63,483 bases of DNA from an uncultured Olsenella sp. (GCA_900314535.1 OMVT01000009.1:1-63483); one strand, 5' to 3'; positions 25,472-33,927 are shown, counted from the stretch's first letter. Program-made: numbers and translations. Notes: generated from the sequence alone by a model not told the origin.

Positions 25472-26645
25472 GACCTACCTCAAGATCCTGTCTGCCCACA
25501 AGATCTATATCGTGATCTACCTCATCCTCATCTCCTCTGTCGGCATCATCTCCGGTCTCGGCAGCGCCTCGCCGGATACGGCAGAATTCCGTCCCGCCTC
25601 CGTGAGCGTCGCTGTGATCGACCGCGATGGCTCCCGGCTCTCCGAGGCGCTTGCCGCGCATGCAAAGGACGGCAACGATGCGATGGACATCCCGGATGAC
25701 AAGCTCGCCATCCAGGATGCCCTGGCCCGCGATACGGTCTCCTACCTTCTCGTCATTCCCGAAGGCTGGGGAGATGCCCTCATGGATGCCGCCGCAGCCG
25801 GAACAGATGCCCCTCCGCTCGAGACCTACATCTCCTATCAGTCCGGCCGCGGCAGGCTCCTCGACCTCGAAGTCACGAGCTATGCAAATGCGCTCTACGG
25901 AAATGCGGCTGTGCTAGGCGGAGATGCAGAAGGCATTGCGGACGCAGCGGACAGCGCCTGGAAGGAGAGCGCCGCAACCTCCCTCATCGCTCAGAAGGCA
26001 TCTCCCCTGCCGTCGTCCATCGTGGTTGCAGCAGAGTTTTCCGCCTATCCCATCTTTGCGAGCGTGACCGTCTGCATCGCTGTCCTCATGGCCGAGGTCA
26101 ACAGGGCTCCGGTGAAGACGAGAAGGCTTGCCTCTCCCGAACCGTCACGCACCAGAAGCCTTGCGCTCTTCGGTGCCTGCGCCGCAGTCGCACTCATTGC
26201 CTGGGCATGGAACTTCGGCCTCCAGGCTGCCATCCTGGGACGCACTGCCATCGCGGACTCGCCTGTGCAGATGGCAATCGTCGGTGCCGCCCTGCTTGCC
26301 TATTCGCTCGTCTCGGCCGCCGCAGGCTTCCTCATGGGCCAGCTCGGCTGCTCCGAGAATGCTTCCAACGCGATTGCGAACATCCTCGGCATGCTCTTCT
26401 CCTTCCTGGGCGGCGGCTGGACAGGGCTCTCGCTTCTGCCCGACTCCATCATCGCGCTTGCCCATTTCACGCCCTCGTATTGGTCTGCACTTGCAATAGA
26501 GGGTGCCAGCGCAATGGCAGATGCCACGCCTGCGGCTGCTGCTCCCCTTCTGGCCGACATCGCAATCTGTGCCCTCTTCGGCCTAGCCTTCCTCCTTGTC
26601 GGCATGGTCCAGGGCAGGACACGCTCCCGCAGCGAGACGGCCTAG
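25458..26645 (+). CDS. ABC-2 type permease, second subunit
   Basis: 395 residues with the same layout as the preceding gene: N-terminal membrane segment (YIVIYLILISSVGIISGLG, about 17-35), extracellular domain to about residue 195, and six C-terminal membrane segments, including a glycine-rich GMLFSFLGGGWTGLSLLP stretch. It overlaps the upstream permease by 14 bases and ends the operon at a strong terminator shared with hxlR. The pair with one ATPase is typical of BceAB-like or LanFEG-like self-protection exporters, but sequence does not show the substrate. Confidence 0.87.
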   Translation: MSTFKTYLKILSAHKIYIVIYLILISSVGIISGLGSASPDTAEFRPASVSVAVIDRDGSRLSEALAAHAKDGNDAMDIPDDKLAIQDALARDTVSYLLVIPEGWGDALMDAAAAGTDAPPLETYISYQSGRGRLLDLEVTSYANALYGNAAVLGGDAEGIADAADSAWKESAATSLIAQKASPLPSSIVVAAEFSAYPIFASVTVCIAVLMAEVNRAPVKTRRLASPEPSRTRSLALFGACAAVALIAWAWNFGLQAAILGRTAIADSPVQMAIVGAALLAYSLVSAAAGFLMGQLGCSENASNAIANILGMLFSFLGGGWTGLSLLPDSIIALAHFTPSYWSALAIEGASAMADATPAAAAPLLADIAICALFGLAFLLVGMVQGRTRSRSETA

Positions 26646-26674
26646 CCATGCATCCGCAATCAGCAAAATCACGA

Positions 26675-26702
26675 AGAGAGGCAGCTACTCGGCTGCCTCT
26701 CT
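26675..26702. terminator. terminator shared by the ABC-2 operon and hxlR
   Basis: 10-bp perfect stem GAGAGGCAGC / GCTGCCTCTC, loop TACTCG, T-rich flank. Its right half overlaps the last codons of the convergent HxlR gene. Confidence 0.8.
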
Positions 26703-27059
26703 TTCCTTGAGGAAGTCGATATACTCGTTGCCCCAGTCCTCGATAGCGTCGAGGACCTTCTGGAACTTCTTGCCGATAGGCGTGAGCGCATACTCGACAG
26801 AGACGACACCGTCCGTCTTCACCGTGCGGCTCACTATGCCCTCGCGCTCGAGGGCCTTGAGCTGGTTCGAAAGGGTGCCCTGCGCTATCTCTATCCGGCG
26901 CAGGAGCTCATTGAAGCGAAGCGGTCCTCCTGAGAGCTGGTAGAGAATGAGTATTGCCCATTTGCCCTGGATCACGGTCTGGGTCGTGACATAGGGGCAG
27001 ATGCCGAAGAGCGCCTTTCCTTGCTTTTTGACTATATCTTCTGCCTGTCCGGCATCCAT
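26685..27059 (-). CDS. HxlR-family transcriptional regulator
   Basis: 124 residues forming the HxlR winged helix-turn-helix (GKWAILILYQLSGGPLRFNELLRRIEIAQGTLSNQLKALEREGIV) and the wing RTVKTDGVVSVEYALTPIGK. The conserved N-terminal Cys (C21 in GICPYVTTQ) is the residue that senses thiol-reactive compounds in YodB/HypR-type members. AGAGGAAC precedes the ATG. It is divergent from a four-gene redox operon and so is its likely repressor, responding to quinones, aldehydes or disulfide stress. That ligand class is inferred from the family. Confidence 0.9.
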   Translation of the reverse strand: MDAGQAEDIVKKQGKALFGICPYVTTQTVIQGKWAILILYQLSGGPLRFNELLRRIEIAQGTLSNQLKALEREGIVSRTVKTDGVVSVEYALTPIGKKFQKVLDAIEDWGNEYIDFLKEREAAE

Positions 27060-27105
27060 GGCTGTTCCTCTCCATATCTCTCCGCAGACGACCAGTCATC
27101 TCAAA

Positions 27106-27118
27106 GTGACCTGGTCAC
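27106..27118. promoter_or_regulatory. palindrome in the hxlR divergent region
   Basis: GTGACC-T-GGTCAC, 6-bp perfect arms, 47 bases upstream of hxlR and just upstream of the rightward promoter. It is a candidate HxlR operator. Confidence 0.5.
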
Positions 27119-27132
27119 CAGAAAAATCCTGA

Positions 27133-27160
27133 TTGACGCTTCCTCTACGTTCCGTATTCT
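27133..27160 (+). promoter_or_regulatory. promoter of the HxlR-associated redox operon
   Basis: TTGACG (27133-27138), 16-base spacer, TATTCT (27155-27160), 67 bases before the first start codon. An imperfect inverted repeat (CTAGTTCAAG / CTGACTTAG) covers the likely start of transcription. Confidence 0.65.
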
Positions 27161-27226
27161 GATGCTAGTTCAAGTTTCTGACTTAGTCCAGAACCTGCAT
27201 TTGATCAGCGAATGAGAGGAACCACC

Positions 27227-27568
27227 ATGAGCATCTATGAATACACCAAGGGCAAGAAGGTCGACGTTGACTACGAGACCGGCTACCACTTCGTTATCGA
27301 GTATCTGAGCGAGACCGAGCTTGTCTGGGCCGCGCTCTCCAAGACGGCAGAGGGCGCTCCTGACCACGAGTCTGAGCCCTACTCCACACTCGAGCTCGGC
27401 GAGGGCCGCTATATGGTCAACTGGATCGAGGAGTCCGGACTCGTCGTCTCCCAGATCGCCGACTTCGCTGAAGGAAAAGTGTATGCATTCATGACATGGC
27501 CAGACGAGAAAGCACGCGGCAAGCGCGCCCAGCTCCTGCACAAGGGCACGCTCAAGTTCGTCGGCTGA
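27227..27568 (+). CDS. MoaF-like small beta-barrel protein
   Basis: 113 residues, mostly beta-strands (VDVDYETGYHFVIEYLSETELVWAAL, EGRYMVNWIEESGLVVSQIADFAEGKVYAFMTW), a calycin-like pattern seen in MoaF-related domains and phenolic-acid-decarboxylase-like proteins. The repeated strand-turn units and W-containing core suggest a ligand-binding barrel for a small aromatic or oxidised compound. The ATG at 27227 follows GAGAGGAACC. First gene of an operon divergent from hxlR. The biochemical role is unknown. Confidence 0.65.
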   Translation: MSIYEYTKGKKVDVDYETGYHFVIEYLSETELVWAALSKTAEGAPDHESEPYSTLELGEGRYMVNWIEESGLVVSQIADFAEGKVYAFMTWPDEKARGKRAQLLHKGTLKFVG

Positions 27569-27595
27569 TACGGAATCGCTGAAAGGAGCACTGCC

Positions 27596-28411
27596 ATGAC
27601 CAAGACACTATCCGCTGGTCCGTTCGCCATCACCGTCTTCGGCACGGACGACAGCAGCTTCAATGTCACCGCCGTCGTCCTCCAGAAGGGCGCAGAAGCC
27701 TACCTCGTGAATGCCGGCTTCGCAAAGGCCACCGCACTGAAGATCGTCTCCTTCCTCAAGGATGAGAAGCTTGAGCTCAAGGGCGCCTTCGTCCTGCACG
27801 GCGACCCCGACTACTACTTCGGAATGGAGCAGATCCTGCGCTCCTTCCCCGAGGTAGAGATCCTCTCGACAGCCGAGACGCAGAAGCACATCGCCGAGAC
27901 CGTCCTTGGCAAGCTTGCCGTCTGGAACGGCGCGCTCGGCGACCAGGCACCGGCGAACGTCGCGCTGCCGAAGGCAATCTCAGGCAAGACGCTCGATATC
28001 CTAGGTACCGAGTTCGCTTTCGTCGGAGACGACGCATCCCGCACGAATCTCTTCGATAGCGCAGACAGCCTGCTTGTCGGCGGCATCGATACCTTCAACG
28101 AGCTGCATGTCTTCCTGGCTGACACCGGAACAGCAGAGGCGCTGGAAGCATGGGCCGCACGCCTCGAGTCCCTCCAGTCCCTCGCCCCGTCCGTCGTGAT
28201 TCCAAGCCACGCCGACCTCAACGGCTCGTTTGACGGCAAGGCGCTGTCCGCCACAAAGGACTACCTGCTCATGGCGGCAGACGCCACCAAGGTCTCTTCG
28301 ACGTCCGAGGAGCTTGCTGCGTCCCTCAGGGACGCCTATCCGGACTACATCAACACCGGTGTCATCGACCTCGGCGCAAAGGTCCTGACCGGCGAGATCC
28401 AGTGGGGCTGA
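27596..28411 (+). CDS. metallo-beta-lactamase-fold hydrolase, atypical metal site
   Basis: 271 residues with the MBL-fold order (AVVLQKGAEAYLVNAGFAKATALKIVSFL, then FVLHGDPDYYFGMEQIL, then LVGGIDTFNELHVFL and VVIPSHADLNG). The usual HxHxDH motif is reduced to HGDPDYYFG, so the first metal site is altered and activity may differ from typical hydrolases. There is no signal peptide. It sits second in the HxlR-linked operon, 27 bases after the MoaF-like gene and two bases before the ABM gene. A detoxifying or binding role is inferred from context. Confidence 0.75.
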   Translation: MTKTLSAGPFAITVFGTDDSSFNVTAVVLQKGAEAYLVNAGFAKATALKIVSFLKDEKLELKGAFVLHGDPDYYFGMEQILRSFPEVEILSTAETQKHIAETVLGKLAVWNGALGDQAPANVALPKAISGKTLDILGTEFAFVGDDASRTNLFDSADSLLVGGIDTFNELHVFLADTGTAEALEAWAARLESLQSLAPSVVIPSHADLNGSFDGKALSATKDYLLMAADATKVSSTSEELAASLRDAYPDYINTGVIDLGAKVLTGEIQWG

Positions 28412-28413
28412 TC

Positions 28414-28704
28414 ATGCTGAAGATCATCGCCTCCAACCATATCCGGAAAGAGAGTCTCAATAAGTTCCTGGACCTTGCCCATGAGCTCATCGTGAAGTCC
28501 CGTGCCGAAGAGGGCAACGTCTCCTACACCATCAACGTCAGCCTCGACGACCCCTGCCTCTTCACGTTCGTGGAAGTCTGGAAGGACCAGGCAGCATTCG
28601 ACACGCACAGCCAGTCCGAGCACTTCACGCGCATCTTCCCGAAGGTCTCCGAGCTCTCCGACAGCGCGACGCCTCCGACCTTCTATCAGGAGCTTGAGGC
28701 TTGA
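28414..28704 (+). CDS. antibiotic biosynthesis monooxygenase (ABM) domain protein
   Basis: 96 residues, YgiN-like ABM fold: MLKIIASNHI strand, helix to LIVKSRAEEGNVSYTINVSLDDPCLFTFVEVW, then the HSQSEHFTRIFPKVSEL helix. Such proteins act as quinol monooxygenases or related cofactor-free enzymes. The ATG at 28414 lies two bases after the MBL gene stop; a start at 28402 would overlap that gene. Third gene of the HxlR-linked operon. It is a distant paralog of the ABM protein at 17402-17734. Confidence 0.8.
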   Translation: MLKIIASNHIRKESLNKFLDLAHELIVKSRAEEGNVSYTINVSLDDPCLFTFVEVWKDQAAFDTHSQSEHFTRIFPKVSELSDSATPPTFYQELEA

Positions 28705-28790
28705 TTCGGAGCATAGCTCCTGAACCCATTGCACTGTCCAGGCGGGCGGAGCCTCAGGGCGCCGCCCCATACAGAAGAAAGAGACATATC

Positions 28791-29432
28791 ATGTCCGATA
28801 CCAGAAAGATTGCCGTCGTTGCATCCAACGGCCGAAATGGCCAGCTCATCGTCCAGGAAGCCGTCAAGCGCGGCTTCGACGTGACCGGCTTTGCCCGCTC
28901 TGCGAACAAGTCCGTCTCCCAGCACTTCGTCCAGAAGGACATCATGGACCTCACGGCAGAAGACCTTGCCGACTTCGAGGCAGTGGTCGACGCCTTCGGC
29001 GCCTGGACGCCTGAGACCCTGCCGCTCCACACCACGACCTCTCAGCACCTGGCAGACATCCTCTCCGGCACTGACACCCGCCTCCTCATCGTCGGTGGTG
29101 CAGGCTCGCTCTATGTGGACCCCGAGCACACGACGCAGCTCTATCAGACCCCGGACTTCCCCGAGGCCTATATCCCCACGGCATCTGCCCAGGCAGACGA
29201 GCTTGCCGAGCTCAGGAAGAGGAATGATGTGAAGTGGACCTTCATCTCCCCTGCTGGCGACTTCCAGGCAGACGGCGAGCGTACCGGTGCCTACATCCTG
29301 GCCAGCGAGGAGCTCACGCTGAATAGCCGTGGCGAGTCCATCATCAGCTATGCCGACTATGCGATTGCCGTGGTCGACGAGATCGAGAGCGGAGACCATA
29401 TCCAAGAGCGTATCTCCGTCGTGCGCAAGTAG
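28791..29432 (+). CDS. NAD(P)-binding oxidoreductase, YwnB/NmrA-like SDR
   Basis: 213 residues of the atypical short-chain dehydrogenase group with an NAD(P)H-binding domain: KIAVVASNGRNGQLIVQEAVKRGFDVTGFAR is a Rossmann start with a degenerate glycine motif, followed by the acidic DIMDLT turn, RLLIVGGAGSLYV and the C-terminal SISYADYAIAVVDEIE pattern. The family includes flavin- and quinone-related reductases and redox sensors. The ATG at 28791 is preceded by AAGAAAGAG. Probably last gene of the HxlR-linked operon, 86 bases after the ABM gene, ending at a clear terminator. Confidence 0.82.
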   Translation: MSDTRKIAVVASNGRNGQLIVQEAVKRGFDVTGFARSANKSVSQHFVQKDIMDLTAEDLADFEAVVDAFGAWTPETLPLHTTTSQHLADILSGTDTRLLIVGGAGSLYVDPEHTTQLYQTPDFPEAYIPTASAQADELAELRKRNDVKWTFISPAGDFQADGERTGAYILASEELTLNSRGESIISYADYAIAVVDEIESGDHIQERISVVRK

Positions 29433-29462
29433 GAGCTTCCCTGCACAAGGCACTTCAGCATA

Positions 29463-29502
29463 CAGCCCCGGTACCTCTTCTTGAGGGCCGGGGCTGCGCT
29501 TT
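29463..29502 (+). terminator. terminator of the HxlR-linked operon
   Basis: Stem AGCCCCGG / CCGGGGCT with a 16-base loop and a TTT tail after GCGC. Confidence 0.65.
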
Positions 29503-29833
29503 GAGCCGAGCTCCAGATCAAAGCCGTCAGTCTTGATTCCCCTGAGAAGGCAGGCCTTCGAAGAGCTCCCTGAGCCTTCGGGCAAAAGCTCATCCAGATA
29601 TCCGAGCCTGTCCAGGAAGAGGGCAGATGGCTCGTTTCAGCAGGCAAGCATGGGCTTCGAGCAAAAGCAGGCATCCGCTGTGGCGATACCGCAGGAAAGA
29701 TCTGCCGCGCAAAATGCATAGGCAGCGGAGCCGTGCGCGGCATCAGCCCCTCGGTGCCGCATGGAAAAGCCGGCGGATTGCTCGGCATGGCCGGCGGTCC
29801 CATGCACTGCCGCCAGGAACAGCGAAGAATCGG
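29503..29833. other. gene-free stretch between the redox operon and asrC
   Basis: About 330 bases with no recognisable gene on either strand. Short open frames exist but lack ribosome binding sites and family resemblance. No palindromes or RNA structures stand out. Confidence 0.4.
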
Positions 29834-29865
29834 AAAAGGGAGGCGCCACATCGCTGCGCGCCTCC
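29834..29865 (-). terminator. terminator of asrABC
   Basis: Minus strand stem GGGAGGCGC / GCGCCTCCC followed by TTTT, 24 bases after the asrC stop. Confidence 0.85.
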
Positions 29866-29888
29866 CTGCATGCCGGAGAGAGCTGAAG

Positions 29889-30878
29889 CTATCTGAGCTC
29901 GTTGTCGCGGTCGTAGCGCTTGCCGCCCCAGTAGACGCGCTGTGCCTGCTGGCACTTCTCGGGAAGCTCCACATCCTTCAGGGCCCATTTCACGAACTCG
30001 TCGAAGCCCGTGCGGTCCACGATGTAGCCGATATGCTCCTTCCCTTCTGGCGCATTCGGGTTGATGTACTCCTCGATGTAGGCATAGGTATTCTTCACGA
30101 TCTTCAAGATGGACTCCTCGTCCACCCATCTCAGCCAGTCCTCTGCCATGCGCGGATTCTGCTTGCCGGTACGGCCGAAGATCTTGAGGCGGAAGTAGTG
30201 CTCGGGGCTCCTCGTCCAGGCGCGGGTCGGGCAGTAGACGACGCAGACGCCGCAGCCGATGCAGCGGTCTTCGTTGCGCACGACCTTGCCATTCACCATC
30301 TCGAGGGCCGAGACCGACCTGCGCTGGCACCACTTGACGCACTGGCCGCAGCCGATGCAGCGTGCCGGGTCGTACTGCGGCTCGGTCATGCCGATGATGC
30401 CGAAATCGTTGAGGGCGACATGGGCGCAGTCGTTCGAGCAGCCCGTGAACGCGACCTTCACATGGCGGTTGTTCGGGAAGATGGCCTGGTCCATGCGCTG
30501 GGCGAAGGCTGTCGTGTCATAGCAGCCGAAGGGGCACAGCCTCTTGCCCGGGCAGGCGACGATGTTTCTCGTGCCGGATGCGAGGTAGCCATCAGCCGTG
30601 TCTTCCTGGTTGATATGCGTATCCTCGATGATAGCCTGGAGCTTCTCATTCACCTTCGGCATGTCCTCAAGCTTGATGCCGGGGATCTCGACGCCCTGCC
30701 TGTTCGTCAGGAAGATCTGGCCGTTGCCGAACTCCTCGGCAATCTCCACGATCCTCGCCATGCTCTTTGCCGAGACGAGGCCGCCCGGGATGCGGACACG
30801 GCTTGCCGTCTCGCCGCGGACCTTGCTGTAGCGGAAGGCATTCTTCTTGAGCGCCTTGACATTCACGTCCTGAATCAT
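29889..30878 (-). CDS. asrC: anaerobic sulfite reductase subunit C
   Basis: Siroheme/4Fe-4S catalytic subunit of the NADH-dependent sulfite reductase (329 residues), which reduces sulfite to sulfide in the cytoplasm. The siroheme-cluster cysteines are in CPGKRLCPFGC and GCSNDCAHV. Two ferredoxin-type 4Fe-4S motifs follow (CIGCGQCVKWC, CIGCGVCVVYCP). N-terminal FRYSKVRGETASRVRIPGG is the usual substrate-arm segment. The ATG at 30878 follows AGGAGGG. It lies ten bases downstream of asrB and ends the operon at a strong terminator. Confidence 0.95.
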   Translation of the reverse strand: MIQDVNVKALKKNAFRYSKVRGETASRVRIPGGLVSAKSMARIVEIAEEFGNGQIFLTNRQGVEIPGIKLEDMPKVNEKLQAIIEDTHINQEDTADGYLASGTRNIVACPGKRLCPFGCYDTTAFAQRMDQAIFPNNRHVKVAFTGCSNDCAHVALNDFGIIGMTEPQYDPARCIGCGQCVKWCQRRSVSALEMVNGKVVRNEDRCIGCGVCVVYCPTRAWTRSPEHYFRLKIFGRTGKQNPRMAEDWLRWVDEESILKIVKNTYAYIEEYINPNAPEGKEHIGYIVDRTGFDEFVKWALKDVELPEKCQQAQRVYWGGKRYDRDNELR

Positions 30879-30888
30879 GCGTTCCCTC

Positions 30889-31722
30889 CTAATCCAGCAT
30901 GTCCTTGGACACGGTGTAGTTGAAGACCGGGCCATCGAGGCAGACATAGTGCTCGCCGATGCGGCAGTGACCGCATTTGCCGAGGCCACAGCACATGCGC
31001 CTCTCCTGGCTGACCCAGATGTTCTCCTCGGCAAAGCCGAGCTCCAAGAGGCCCTTGATCGAGAAGCGCATCATAGGCGGCGGTCCGACGACGACAGCCT
31101 GCGCCGTCTTCGGGTCCTTGAGCGGAAGATCCGGAATGTACTTCGTGACGAGGCCGATGTTGCCCTCATAGCCCTCAGGCGCGCCATCGACCGTGAGCGT
31201 GAGGTTCAGCGCCTTGTCCCACCGGGCAAGATCGTCACGGAACAGCATGTCGTCCGGGCTCTTGAAGCCGACGATCACATACTTGTTCTCGGGGTCGGGA
31301 GAGGTGGCAAGAGAATCGATGACGCCACGGACCGGAGAGACGCCCGTGCCGCCTGCCACGACGACGACTTCGCCTTTCTGGTAGAGGCTTACATCGAAGC
31401 CATTGCCGAAGGGCCCGCGCAGGAACAGCTTCTGGCCGACATAGTTCTCGAAGACCTCGTTCGTGACCCTGCCGACGCGGCGGATCGTGAGGTCGATGGA
31501 CTTGCCGGGGACGATGCCGGAGACAGAGATCGGAGCCTCGCCGTACTTCGGGACGGAGACCTCGAAGAACTGTCCCGGGCGCACCTCTCCCTCATATGCC
31601 ATGCGGAACGTGTATTCCTTCTTCGTATGCTTGATCACATCGAGGATCTCGGACGAGAACGGAATGTAGGGGTTCACGGCCGCGTCGTTCACGGCGTCGA
31701 ATGTCACAGTCTGGCTAGGCAT
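30889..31722 (-). CDS. asrB: anaerobic sulfite reductase subunit B
   Basis: FAD/NAD(P)H-binding electron-input subunit (277 residues). An FNR-like beta-barrel (GQFFEVSVPKYGEAPISVSG) precedes the NAD domain (VVVAGGTGVSPVRGV). The C-terminal 2Fe-2S cluster cysteines are in CCGLGKCGHCRIGEHYVCLDGP, as in dihydroorotate dehydrogenase electron-transfer subunits. It takes electrons from NADH for AsrA/AsrC. The ATG at 31722 overlaps the end of asrA by eight bases; AGGAGG lies ten bases upstream. Confidence 0.95.
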   Translation of the reverse strand: MPSQTVTFDAVNDAAVNPYIPFSSEILDVIKHTKKEYTFRMAYEGEVRPGQFFEVSVPKYGEAPISVSGIVPGKSIDLTIRRVGRVTNEVFENYVGQKLFLRGPFGNGFDVSLYQKGEVVVVAGGTGVSPVRGVIDSLATSPDPENKYVIVGFKSPDDMLFRDDLARWDKALNLTLTVDGAPEGYEGNIGLVTKYIPDLPLKDPKTAQAVVVGPPPMMRFSIKGLLELGFAEENIWVSQERRMCCGLGKCGHCRIGEHYVCLDGPVFNYTVSKDMLD

Positions 31723-32755
31723 TCTTCTCAGCCTCCTCTTCCTTCTCGTAGGCTTCGCAGGCATCGTTGAGCTTGTTCACGCAGGCAGCGAAGCTGATGT
31801 ATTCCGGGCAGATGTCGTCGCAGCGGCCGCAGCCGACACACATGTCGTAGCCGAAGCGGCGCCTGAAGTCATAGACCTTGTGGAGCACCTTGAAGCGCAT
31901 GCGCTCGCCGGCGGTCTTTCTGTAGGAGCCGCCGCCTGCGACATCGGAGTAGCCGTCGATCATGCAGCTTGCCTGCACGCGGCGCCGCTCGCCGACGCGG
32001 CCATTCTCCGTGTAGAACACATCCTGCATCGTGTAGCAGGAGCAGGTCGGGCAGGCGATCGTGCAGCGGCCGCACTCAATGCAGCGGTCCGTATACTCGT
32101 TCCACATGTCGGAGCGATAGATCGCATTCGGCACGGTCTCAGGACGCGTGACGTGCACCTCGTTTTCCGTGACGGAAGCCGGCGTGACGTCTTCCTCCTT
32201 TGCTGCGCATGCGGCGAAGAGCGGCTCGAGGTCCTTCTCTGCCACAGCAGAGCGGATCTGGTCTCCATCCTCTTCGACCGAGAACATCCAGCCCACGGGC
32301 GCGACATTCGTGCCCATATCGACGCAGAAGCAGCTTGCAAAGCTCTTCGTGCAGCCAATGAGGGCAAAGTGCACATGGTCGCGGATGCGCTTGTAGAAGT
32401 AGTCCTTCGAAAGGCCGTTGTCGAGATAGATCTGATCGAGGCGACGGACGCCGTGCAGATCGCAGGCACGCAGGAACACGATCACATCGCGCGGATCGAT
32501 ATCTGCTTCCTTGACGGAATCCTCCGTGAAATAGAAGAGCGTCTCGGAAAGCGGGCTCAGGATCTCCTTCGCCGGGTAGTCGGACTTCTTCTCGAGCTCC
32601 ATCTCGGAGCCGGACGCCACGAAGTCATAGCGCACGACATCGACGTCAGTGAAGCGTCCCTCCCCCTTCTTGAGCACCGGAGCATAGATGCGATAGGTCT
32701 CGCCGAGCTTCGCTATGAGCTCGTCGAACCCGTCCCGCGTGAGCACATATCCCAC
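31715..32755 (-). CDS. asrA: anaerobic sulfite reductase subunit A
   Basis: Ferredoxin-like subunit of 346 residues that relays electrons inside the sulfite reductase complex. Two 4Fe-4S motifs are visible: CIECGRCTIACPTCSC and CVGCGRCDDICPEY, in the C-terminal third. The N-terminal 230 residues match the AsrA/hydrogenase-beta-like region (LRACDLHGVRRLDQIYLD, GCTKSFASCFCVDMGTN). The start is a GTG with AGAGGGG nine bases upstream. First gene of asrABC, with a good promoter about 115 bases upstream. The operon allows sulfite use as electron sink or sulfur source. Confidence 0.95.
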   Translation of the reverse strand: MGYVLTRDGFDELIAKLGETYRIYAPVLKKGEGRFTDVDVVRYDFVASGSEMELEKKSDYPAKEILSPLSETLFYFTEDSVKEADIDPRDVIVFLRACDLHGVRRLDQIYLDNGLSKDYFYKRIRDHVHFALIGCTKSFASCFCVDMGTNVAPVGWMFSVEEDGDQIRSAVAEKDLEPLFAACAAKEEDVTPASVTENEVHVTRPETVPNAIYRSDMWNEYTDRCIECGRCTIACPTCSCYTMQDVFYTENGRVGERRRVQASCMIDGYSDVAGGGSYRKTAGERMRFKVLHKVYDFRRRFGYDMCVGCGRCDDICPEYISFAACVNKLNDACEAYEKEEEAEKNA

Positions 32756-32870
32756 AGCAGAACCCCTCTCTCGTGGCAGGGACAGCTCCCTGCGTATGGA
32801 CAGCCAGATGCCCTCCTGGCAGCACGTGCAGGCCGAGGCCCCCTCAGACGCTCAGCCCACAACCGTCAAA

Positions 32871-32899
32871 ATGATACGGCATGCCTCTCATATTCGCAA
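32871..32899 (-). promoter_or_regulatory. promoter of asrABC
   Basis: Minus strand TTGCGA (32894-32899), 17-base spacer, TATCAT (32871-32876). It leaves a leader of about 110 bases before asrA. Confidence 0.65.
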
Positions 32900-33012
32900 T
32901 GCAGCATCCCTCTCATGAATCATCTGCTATTCTCGCAGGAAAGCATCTTATCTATGCGCAGCTATCAGTAAGGCTCCGCGAACGGGCGGAATGGCTCCTG
33001 CATCCGGAACGA

Positions 33013-33912
33013 TCAGGCGCGCCCCTGGGCCTGTGCCGCAAGGCGCGGCATGAGGCCTTCGATGCAGGCAATGAAGCGCTTCGCAGCAGGAGACGCTTCG
33101 GCAAGAGACGGCACGGCAATGCCGAGGGAGATGTAGTGCGGCTCCTCGAAGGGAACCTCCTTCACCCGCCCCTGCCACTTCCGGCTGATGAGACGCTGGT
33201 TGAAGCTCACGCCGAGGCCTGCTTCGACCATGTTGTAGGTCGTGAAGCCATCGCTCGTCTCGTAGCGGTCCTCGAGGTGGAGCTTCTCCTCGCGGATGAG
33301 GCGATCCTGGTCCGTATCATGGTCGGCTAGCGTATGGATGAATGCCTCATGCTCGAGCTCCCGGATCGGATAGCTCGAAGCCGCAGCATAAGGGTGCCCC
33401 TCCGGCAGCCACATCACGATCTCATCCTGATAGAGCGCCTTCCAGTCGCAGTACGTGCCCTGCGCAGGCTTGGCGCAGAAGCAGAGATCGACGGCACGGC
33501 TGTTGAGCCACTGGCCCATCTCCTGGTTTCCGCCTTCCTTCAAGGCTACCTCAATGCGGGGATAGCTCTTCTCGAACGTGGAGAGGACCTCAGGCATCCA
33601 GATGGCCGAGATGCTGTAGTAGGAGCCGACCGTGAGCGTGCCGGAGACGACGCCCCGGATCTCGGCACCCGACTCCTCTGCCACCCGCTCTGCCCGCACG
33701 ATTTCGCGCAGATGCGGCAGCATGCGCCTGCCATTCTCTGTGAGCGCGACACCCTGCTTCGTGCGGATGCAGAGCGCGAAGCCGAGCTCCGACTCGAGCG
33801 AGGCCACCATGCGCGTGATGCCCGACTGCGTATAGCCGAGCTGGCGCGCTGCTGCCGTGAACGAGCCTGTCTCTGCCGCAGCGATGAGGGCGGCACACTT
33901 CGTTGCATCCAT
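33013..33912 (-). CDS. LysR-family transcriptional regulator
   Basis: 299 residues. The N-terminal helix-turn-helix (TGSFTAAARQLGYTQSGITRMVASLESELG) is of LysR type, followed by the two-lobed effector domain (GTLTVGSYYSISAIWMPEVLSTFEKSYPRI...). The ATG at 33912 follows CAGGAGC. It is divergent from the threonine aldolase gene and lies upstream of asrABC on the same strand, so either could be its target; the divergent arrangement favours threonine aldolase. Effector unknown. Confidence 0.88.
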   Translation of the reverse strand: MDATKCAALIAAAETGSFTAAARQLGYTQSGITRMVASLESELGFALCIRTKQGVALTENGRRMLPHLREIVRAERVAEESGAEIRGVVSGTLTVGSYYSISAIWMPEVLSTFEKSYPRIEVALKEGGNQEMGQWLNSRAVDLCFCAKPAQGTYCDWKALYQDEIVMWLPEGHPYAAASSYPIRELEHEAFIHTLADHDTDQDRLIREEKLHLEDRYETSDGFTTYNMVEAGLGVSFNQRLISRKWQGRVKEVPFEEPHYISLGIAVPSLAEASPAAKRFIACIEGLMPRLAAQAQGRA

Positions 33913-33927
33913 AGGCGCTCCTGACCA

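Noticed and set aside
29503..29833. Possible degraded gene on the minus strand between the redox operon and asrC.
   Set aside because: Short stretches looked protein-like, but no family could be named and the frame is broken repeatedly.
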